Translations under genes and position numbers: made by a program
From: Lysobacterales bacterium
Lineage (GTDB): Bacteria; Pseudomonadota; Gammaproteobacteria; Xanthomonadales; S139-57
Direction: 5' to 3'
DNA: 10,745 nucleotides
Assembly: GCA_026993285.1 (NCBI GenBank)
Contig: JALWTZ010000427.1
Coordinates: forward strand, 1 to 10,745
The notes under the pieces: model-generated
The model's database searches: none
Seen by the model: only the letters and a program-made list of their open reading frames with translations
What the model was told of the DNA's origin: nothing
Part shown: one piece after another, positions 6,711 to 10,745 of the stretch
Layout: each line of letters starts with the position of its first letter
How positions within the stretch are numbered: the stretch's first letter is position 1

Positions 6711-8627
6711 ATGAATCCGGAATCCTACCCGTTGCTGTTCGCCCTGAAAGACACCGCCGATATCCGCCAGATGTCCATGGAGGACTTGTTGCGGCTGAAC
6801 GAGGAGCTGCGCGCCTTTCTGATTGAGTCGGTCTCCCGCAGCGGTGGCCACTTCGGTGCCAATCTGGGCTGTGTGGAACTGACCGTGGCCCTGCAGCATG
6901 TGTTTGAAACACCCCATGACCGCATCATCTGGGATGTGGGCCATCAGGCCTATCCCCACAAGATTCTTACCGGCCGGCGAGACCGTATCCACACCATCAA
7001 GCAAAAGGATGGCCTGAGCCCCTTCCCCAAACGGTCAGAAAGTGAACATGACGCCTTCGGCGTGGGACATTCTTCCACTTCCATCAGCGCTGGTGTGGGC
7101 ATGGCCCTGGCCTCGGAACTGCTGGGCCAGCCCCGCAAGGTGGTTTCCATCATCGGCGACGGCGCCATTACCGCCGGCATGGCCTACGAAGCATTGAACC
7201 ATGGCGGGGAGCTGGACCCCAACCTGCTGGTGATTCTCAACGAGAACCAGATGTCCATCTCGCCCAATGTGGGCGGCATGACCCGCATGCTGGGGCGGCT
7301 GGTGGCCGGCAACCACTACACCCAGCTCCGCGAACGCACCAAGAAGCTGATGAAACGCGACACCCATCTCTGGCGCTTCATGAGCCGCTGGGAGGAGCAC
7401 GTCAAGGGCATGTTCGTGCCCAGCACCCTGTTCGAGGAGCTGGGGTTCAACTATTTCGGCCCCATTGACGGCCATGATCTGCCCCACCTGGTGCGCTCCC
7501 TGCAGACCTTGAAGGCGCTGGAAGGCCCGCAGTTCCTGCACATCATTACCCAGAAGGGCAAGGGCTACGCGCCAGCGGAAACGGACCCGGTGCGCTACCA
7601 TGCCGTGACGCCTTTCGAGCCCAAAGTGGGCATGCAATCGGTCAAGCCGGAAACACCACCGCCCCCCACTTTCACGGAAGTCTTCAGCCAATGGGTGTGC
7701 GACATGGCCGAAGCCGACCCCAATCTGGTGGCCATCACCCCGGCCATGCGCGAAGGCTCCGGGCTGGTGGCCTTTTCGGAACGCTTCCCCGAACGCTATT
7801 TCGATGTGGGCATTGCCGAACAGCATGCCGTCACCCTGGCCGCCGGCATGGCCTGCGAGGGCATACGGCCTGTGGTGGCCATTTACTCCACTTTCCTGCA
7901 GCGGGCCTATGACCAGCTCATCCACGATGTGGCCATCCAGAACCTGCCGGTGACCTTTGCCATCGACCGCGCCGGGCTGGTGGGCCCGGACGGGCCGACC
8001 CATGCCGGCAGTTTCGACCTCAGTTTTCTACGCTGCATTCCCAACCTGGTGATCATGGCGCCGTCCGACGAAAACGAATGCCGCGCCATGCTGACCACCG
8101 CCCACCGGCATCCCGGCCCTGCGGCCGTGCGCTACCCGCGTGAACGGGGTACGGGTGTGGCGGTGGACACGCAGCTAGACGTACTGGAAATGGGCAAGGG
8201 CCGAATCATGAGACAAGGGCAACAGGTGGCCCTGCTGGCCTTCGGCACCATTCTGCAAAGCTGCCACGCGCTGGCGGAGGAAATGGACGCCACGCTGGTG
8301 GACATGCGCTTCATCAAGCCGCTGGATGAAAAGCTCTTATCCCGCCTGGCTGAAAACCACGCACTGTTCATCACCCTGGAAGAAAACACGCTGGCCGGGG
8401 GTGCCGGCAGCGCGGTCAGCGAATGGCTGGCCAAGCAAGGGCTTGCCCAGCCCATTGCCCATATCGGCCTGCCCGACCGGTTCGTGGAACACGCCAGCCG
8501 ACCACAGATTCTGGCCGATGCCGGGCTGGATGAACAGGGCATTTGCACGCAGGTTGAACAGGCCATGGCACGATTCGGCCTCGGCCCGTCCACGATGAAG
8601 CCCCAAAGCCTGGGGCATACGGCCTAG
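6711..8627 (+). CDS. dxs: 1-deoxy-D-xylulose-5-phosphate synthase
   Basis: DXS condenses pyruvate and glyceraldehyde 3-phosphate, with loss of CO2, to 1-deoxyxylulose 5-phosphate. This feeds the MEP pathway to isoprenoids and also thiamine and pyridoxal synthesis. The protein is 638 aa (E. coli: 620). Visible motifs include 'SGGHFGANLGCVELTVAL' with the conserved His47, the thiamine-diphosphate motif 'GDGAITAGMAYEALN' (149-163) leading to 'ILNENQMSIS', the catalytic glutamate E370 in 'DVGIAEQHAVTLAAGM', and 'AGLVGPDGPTHAG' in the central domain. The reading frame stays open upstream to 6498, but those residues run through the divergent promoter region and into thrA, and the family does not have them. 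The ATG at 6711 places the first conserved block correctly although no good Shine-Dalgarno sequence precedes it. It is divergent from thrA and convergent with the glutaredoxin gene. Confidence 0.97.
   Translation: MNPESYPLLFALKDTADIRQMSMEDLLRLNEELRAFLIESVSRSGGHFGANLGCVELTVALQHVFETPHDRIIWDVGHQAYPHKILTGRRDRIHTIKQKDGLSPFPKRSESEHDAFGVGHSSTSISAGVGMALASELLGQPRKVVSIIGDGAITAGMAYEALNHGGELDPNLLVILNENQMSISPNVGGMTRMLGRLVAGNHYTQLRERTKKLMKRDTHLWRFMSRWEEHVKGMFVPSTLFEELGFNYFGPIDGHDLPHLVRSLQTLKALEGPQFLHIITQKGKGYAPAETDPVRYHAVTPFEPKVGMQSVKPETPPPPTFTEVFSQWVCDMAEADPNLVAITPAMREGSGLVAFSERFPERYFDVGIAEQHAVTLAAGMACEGIRPVVAIYSTFLQRAYDQLIHDVAIQNLPVTFAIDRAGLVGPDGPTHAGSFDLSFLRCIPNLVIMAPSDENECRAMLTTAHRHPGPAAVRYPRERGTGVAVDTQLDVLEMGKGRIMRQGQQVALLAFGTILQSCHALAEEMDATLVDMRFIKPLDEKLLSRLAENHALFITLEENTLAGGAGSAVSEWLAKQGLAQPIAHIGLPDRFVEHASRPQILADAGLDEQGICTQVEQAMARFGLGPSTMKPQSLGHTA
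8600..8616 (+). terminator. weak hairpin at the 3' end of dxs
   Basis: GCCCC (8600-8604), a 7-base loop and GGGGC (8612-8616) form a perfect 5-bp stem inside the last codons of dxs. It is followed, some bases later, by only a loosely T-rich stretch around the stop codon. As dxs and the glutaredoxin gene end 12 bases apart, some termination signal is expected here, but this one is weak and may be chance. Confidence 0.2.
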
Positions 8628-8639
8628 TTTCTGCTTCTG

Positions 8640-8897
8640 TCAGTCCTGCAGCAAGGGATCCAGCTTGCCATCCATATCCAGCTCGGTGAGGTCATCGCAG
8701 CCACCAATGTGCCGGCCGTTGATAAAGATCTGCGGCACCGTGGTACGCCCGCCCGCCCGGGTCACCATCTCCTTGCGCAACTCCGGCTGACGGTCCACCG
8801 CGTACTCCTCGAATTCCACCCCCTTACGGTTCAACAACTTCTTGGCCATGATGCAGTAGGGGCAAAAGCGTGTCGTATAGATCTCGATGCGTGGCAT
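8640..8897 (-). CDS. grxC: glutaredoxin 3 (GrxC type)
   Basis: This is a small cytoplasmic dithiol glutaredoxin of 85 aa that reduces protein disulfides and mixed disulfides with glutathione. It has the active site 'CPYC' (C12-C15) after the first strand 'IEIYTTRF', the cis-proline motif 'TVP' (53-55) that helps bind glutathione, and 'GGCDDL' (65-70), the usual glutathione-contacting turn. The length and sequence are typical of the GrxC group, and the extra cysteine at 67 in that turn is also seen in E. coli Grx3. The ATG has AGGAG six bases before it. The gene stands alone on its strand: it is divergent from the lipoprotein gene and convergent with dxs. In many gammaproteobacteria grxC lies next to secB, which is not the case here. 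Confidence 0.96.
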   Translation of the reverse strand: MPRIEIYTTRFCPYCIMAKKLLNRKGVEFEEYAVDRQPELRKEMVTRAGGRTTVPQIFINGRHIGGCDDLTELDMDGKLDPLLQD

Positions 8898-8924
8898 CCC
8901 GTTCTCCTGAAAAACAAACGCTGA

Positions 8925-8946
8925 ATTCTAACAAACCACGTGCCAG
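8925..8946 (-). promoter_or_regulatory. candidate grxC promoter (sigma-54-like -24/-12, or sigma-70 -10)
   Basis: The minus strand carries CTGGCACG (8946-8939), four bases, then TTGTT (8934-8930). This matches the sigma-54 -24 element fully, but the -12 element reads TTGTT where TTGCW is expected, a change in the important GC. TAGAAT (8930-8925) at the same place could instead be a sigma-70 -10, although no good -35 precedes it. Either would start transcription near 8918, shortly before the grxC ribosome binding site. Which sigma factor is used is open. Confidence 0.25.
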
Positions 8947-8950
8947 TATC

Positions 8951-8970
8951 GGTCGCAGGCACATGCGACC
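8951..8970. promoter_or_regulatory. perfect inverted repeat in the grxC/lipoprotein divergent region, candidate operator
   Basis: GGTCGCA (8951-8957), six bases, then TGCGACC (8964-8970) form a perfect 7-bp dyad. It lies between the proposed grxC promoter and directly before the -35-like box of the lipoprotein gene, a usual place for a regulator that controls one or both genes. There is no T-run on either side, so it does not look like a terminator. A wider 8-bp inverted pair, CAAACGCT (8915-8922) and AGCGTTTG (8980-8987), brackets it. Confidence 0.4.
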
Positions 8971-8971
8971 C

Positions 8972-8998
8972 TTCACAAAAGCGTTTGCTTTCTATACT
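8972..8998 (+). promoter_or_regulatory. candidate promoter of the lipoprotein gene
   Basis: TTCACA (8972-8977) and TATACT (8993-8998) lie 15 bases apart, slightly short for sigma-70. The -10 is good. Transcription would start near 9005, about 27 bases before the ATG at 9032. The immediate surroundings are AT-rich compared with the rest of the window, which supports a promoter here. Confidence 0.4.
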
Positions 8999-9031
8999 AT
9001 TTGCAATAATGGGTTCAAGGTAGAGGTCGTC

Positions 9032-10594
9032 ATGTTACGCAAAACCCTGTTGGCCCTGAGCCTGTTGGGGCTGGTTTCATGCTATCCCGTGTACTATGCC
9101 ACCACACCCTTCCTTGCCTATGTCAATCCCGAGGGGAAGGTTCGCTTCATCGTCAACGACTTCTACATTGCCTCCTGTCTGCTCACGGGCTCGCGATACA
9201 ATGCCAATCTCAGCGAGGTCTTCTACAATTGCGTGATCACGCTGTTTTACCTGAACACAACGCAACAATTGGCCAACACAGAATTTTCTGGTCTGGTGGT
9301 CGATTTGGTCCCCAACAAAAACCACCTGGACGATGTGGCCGTGGTCCTTGCCCAGGTACCTGATGACAGCAGCAACGCCACGGGTACATTCTCCGGCCAG
9401 CTCAATGGTACGCTGGAAATTCAGGATCATGGATCGTGCATTTCCACCGGGCCGCAAGAACAGATGTGTGCGGAACCTGGCAACAAGATCCTTTCCATTG
9501 CACTGCCGGCATCCGCTGCACAATCCATTAGCAATACCGTACGCACCGCAGCTTTCCAACTGGAGATGCAGCGTAGCTCACAACAAGACACCACCGTCAA
9601 GGCACTGTTTGCCTTCAGGGGAAGCGATGGCAACAAAACCTATTACATACCATTTCTGCCCGCGGCTGCCAGCTTTGAAAATATACCCCCGATTACGATC
9701 CCGGCCGCATCATCGGCCCAGGAAGTCGCACCTCAGCTTAATGAAGCCCCTGCCAGTGCAGATTATGTGAATATTCTAAGCCCAAGTAGCTACAGCATGG
9801 ATCATAGCATCAGCGGCAGCTGGTATGACCCGGATTATGACGGCGAGGGTTGGAATATCCAGCTGATTTCCCCAGACAAGGCCATCCTCTACTGGTTCAG
9901 TTATGACCCCAATGGTTCTCACCAAGCGTGGTTTTATGGCGTGGGTGATGTCAGCGGCAACAAGATTATATTCAATAATGTGCGTTTGACCGCCAATGGA
10001 CAGTTTGGGCCACAGTTCAATCCAGATGAGGTGTTGGACATGCCATGGGGCAGCATGACCTTTGTCTTCGATGACTGCAACACCGGTTACATGCTCTATG
10101 GCGGTAACCCCGGTTATGAAACTGGTGAAATGCACATCCAGCGTATCACATCACTCAGTGGCCATGCCTGCACAGCACCCAAACAGGTGTTCACTGACAA
10201 GGCCATTAACAGCAACATGAATGGGCCCTATTATGATCCCAGCCACAACGGCGAGGGCTGGTTGCTGGAAATCCTGGATGAACAGACTGCCGTTGTCTAC
10301 TGGTTCACCTATGACCCCTATGGTAACCAGGCCTGGTTCGTTTCTGTTGGCAGCATTCAGGGTGATAGCATTCAGTTTGACACCGTCTACCGCCCGGAAG
10401 GGGCCACCTTTGGGGCGGATGCCTTCGACCCCGCTGATGTTCAACGGAATGTAGCCGGCAGCATGCAGTTTCAATTCTCCAGCTGCAGCACAGGCACCAT
10501 GAGTTATGACTTTACAGCCGCCGGCTTTGGCCAGGGCTCGCTGGCATTGCGGAAGATTGTCAATATGGATGGAGACAACTGTCCACTGGATTGA
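9032..10594 (+). CDS. predicted outer-membrane lipoprotein with two C-terminal WYDP/GEGW modules
   Basis: I cannot name this 520-aa protein. It starts 'MLRKTLLALSLLGLVSC', a lipoprotein signal with lipobox L-V-S-C (Cys17). The next residue is Tyr, not Asp, so by the E. coli rule it should go to the outer membrane. Residues 18 to about 250 form an unrecognised region with close cysteine pairs C49/C67 and C136/C146 and a proline/alanine-rich stretch (about 230-250) that looks like a linker. Residues 262-380 and 398-517 are two copies of one module: WYDP/YYDP, GEGW, YWFxYDPxG, QAWF, and cysteines spaced alike (C349/C485, C380/C517). Similar aromatic repeats occur in poorly characterised exported proteobacterial proteins; sugar or cell-surface binding is possible but unproven. 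The ATG has AGAGG six bases ahead. The frame is open back to 8870, but that would overlap grxC. Base composition is lower in GC than in the neighbours. Confidence 0.88.
   Translation: MLRKTLLALSLLGLVSCYPVYYATTPFLAYVNPEGKVRFIVNDFYIASCLLTGSRYNANLSEVFYNCVITLFYLNTTQQLANTEFSGLVVDLVPNKNHLDDVAVVLAQVPDDSSNATGTFSGQLNGTLEIQDHGSCISTGPQEQMCAEPGNKILSIALPASAAQSISNTVRTAAFQLEMQRSSQQDTTVKALFAFRGSDGNKTYYIPFLPAAASFENIPPITIPAASSAQEVAPQLNEAPASADYVNILSPSSYSMDHSISGSWYDPDYDGEGWNIQLISPDKAILYWFSYDPNGSHQAWFYGVGDVSGNKIIFNNVRLTANGQFGPQFNPDEVLDMPWGSMTFVFDDCNTGYMLYGGNPGYETGEMHIQRITSLSGHACTAPKQVFTDKAINSNMNGPYYDPSHNGEGWLLEILDEQTAVVYWFTYDPYGNQAWFVSVGSIQGDSIQFDTVYRPEGATFGADAFDPADVQRNVAGSMQFQFSSCSTGTMSYDFTAAGFGQGSLALRKIVNMDGDNCPLD
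9815..10171 (+). repeat. protein-level repeat, copy A (residues 262-380 of the lipoprotein)
   Basis: Copy A contains WYDP (264-267), GEGW (271-274), YWFSYDPNG (287-295), QAWF (298-301), the 'DDCNTG' cysteine (C349) and a closing cysteine (C380). It pairs with copy B at an offset of 136 residues; one extra residue (His297) sits in copy A before QAWF. The DNA copies have diverged clearly, so the duplication is old. Confidence 0.85.
10223..10582 (+). repeat. protein-level repeat, copy B (residues 398-517 of the lipoprotein)
   Basis: Copy B contains YYDP (400-403), GEGW (407-410), YWFTYDPYG (423-431), QAWF (433-436), the 'SSCSTG' cysteine (C485) and a closing cysteine (C517) four residues from the protein's end. 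The motif order and cysteine spacing equal those of copy A, which suggests one disulfide per module and the same fold twice. Confidence 0.85.
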
Positions 10595-10623
10595 TGGTTT
10601 GAAACGTACTTCGCCTCAAAAAG

Positions 10624-10657
10624 AAAGGCCCCGCACCAGTGCTGGTACGGGGCCTTT
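10624..10657. terminator. strong intrinsic terminator, shared by the lipoprotein gene and the rRNA operon
   Basis: Two 16-base arms (10624-10639 and 10642-10657) pair with a single mismatch around a 2-base centre, giving a very stable GC-rich hairpin edged by AAAGG/CCTTT. On the minus strand it is followed by a clear T-run (CCTTTCTTTTT), so it is mainly the terminator of the rRNA operon, seven bases beyond the 5S end. On the plus strand the run is weaker (CCTTTGTATT) but probably still ends the lipoprotein transcript. Confidence 0.9.
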
Positions 10658-10664
10658 GTATTGG

Positions 10665-10745
10665 ATGCCTGGCAGTGACCTACTCTCGCATGGGAGCCCC
10701 CACACTACCATCGGCGCTGAGGTGTTTCACTTCCGAGTTCGGAAT
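10665..10745 (-). rRNA. rrf: 5S ribosomal RNA, 3' part (5' end beyond window)
   Basis: The reverse complement contains the conserved 5S stretches CCGAACTCGGAAGTGAAAC, GCGCCGATGGTAGTGTGG, CCCATGCGAGAGTAGG and the closing CTGCCAGGCAT. About the last 81 of roughly 120 bases are visible, and the mature 3' end is placed at 10665 by comparison with E. coli 5S. It marks the distal end of an rRNA operon transcribed leftward into this window. Confidence 0.95.

Noticed and set aside
5372..6826. Plus-strand reading frame of 484 codons opposite thrA and reaching into dxs
   Set aside because: It overlaps thrA antisense and the start of dxs out of frame; no motif supports it.
7035..8003. Minus-strand reading frame of 322 codons within dxs
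   Set aside because: It is a shadow of the dxs coding frame; its His/Gly/Gln-rich product is typical of antisense translation.
8870..9031. Upstream extension of the lipoprotein frame (54 more codons)
   Set aside because: It would overlap grxC and remove the clear lipoprotein signal from the N-terminus; the ATG at 9032 has a Shine-Dalgarno sequence.

Overview
This window looks like chromosomal DNA of a GC-rich gammaproteobacterium. Three things point there: a fused aspartate kinase/homoserine dehydrogenase of the ThrA type at the E. coli length of 820 aa, a response regulator that reads very much like PhoP, and a 5S rRNA end with the gammaproteobacterial sequence. I cannot place the genus. 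I see no insertion sequence, integrase, CRISPR array or tRNA.

Left arm (1-6532, all on the minus strand): read in the direction of transcription, the order is thrA, thrC, a small PepSY-domain protein, a PhoP-like regulator, a PhoQ-like sensor kinase, and mazG, which runs off the left edge. The gaps are 24, about 37-50, 0 and 3 bases, and the kinase and mazG overlap by 4 bases (ATGA). This could be one transcript joining threonine synthesis, a two-component system and nucleotide house-cleaning. However, an extended -10 box just before the PepSY gene suggests that the signalling half also has its own promoter. There is no homoserine kinase gene (thrB) between thrA and thrC.

Middle (6533-8897): a 178-base divergent control region separates thrA from dxs on the plus strand. 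dxs makes the first enzyme of the MEP isoprenoid pathway. It converges with a glutaredoxin gene on the minus strand, with only 12 bases between the two stop codons.

Right arm (8898-10745): a 134-base divergent region with a perfect 7-bp inverted repeat and several promoter-like boxes leads to a 520-aa predicted outer-membrane lipoprotein on the plus strand. Its C-terminal half holds two copies of a roughly 120-residue aromatic module (WYDP, GEGW, YWFxYDPxG, QAWF and paired cysteines), while its N-terminal half is unrecognised. The gene is visibly less GC-rich than its neighbours. It converges on the end of an rRNA operon: a strong hairpin terminator lies between it and the 3' part of a minus-strand 5S rRNA gene that continues past the right edge.

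The least described item is the lipoprotein with its tandem modules. The next most interesting are the PepSY/PhoPQ-like/mazG cluster coupled to the threonine genes and the possibly leaderless PepSY transcript. The window is otherwise ordinary core genome, and I found no convincing new multi-gene defence or mobile system.
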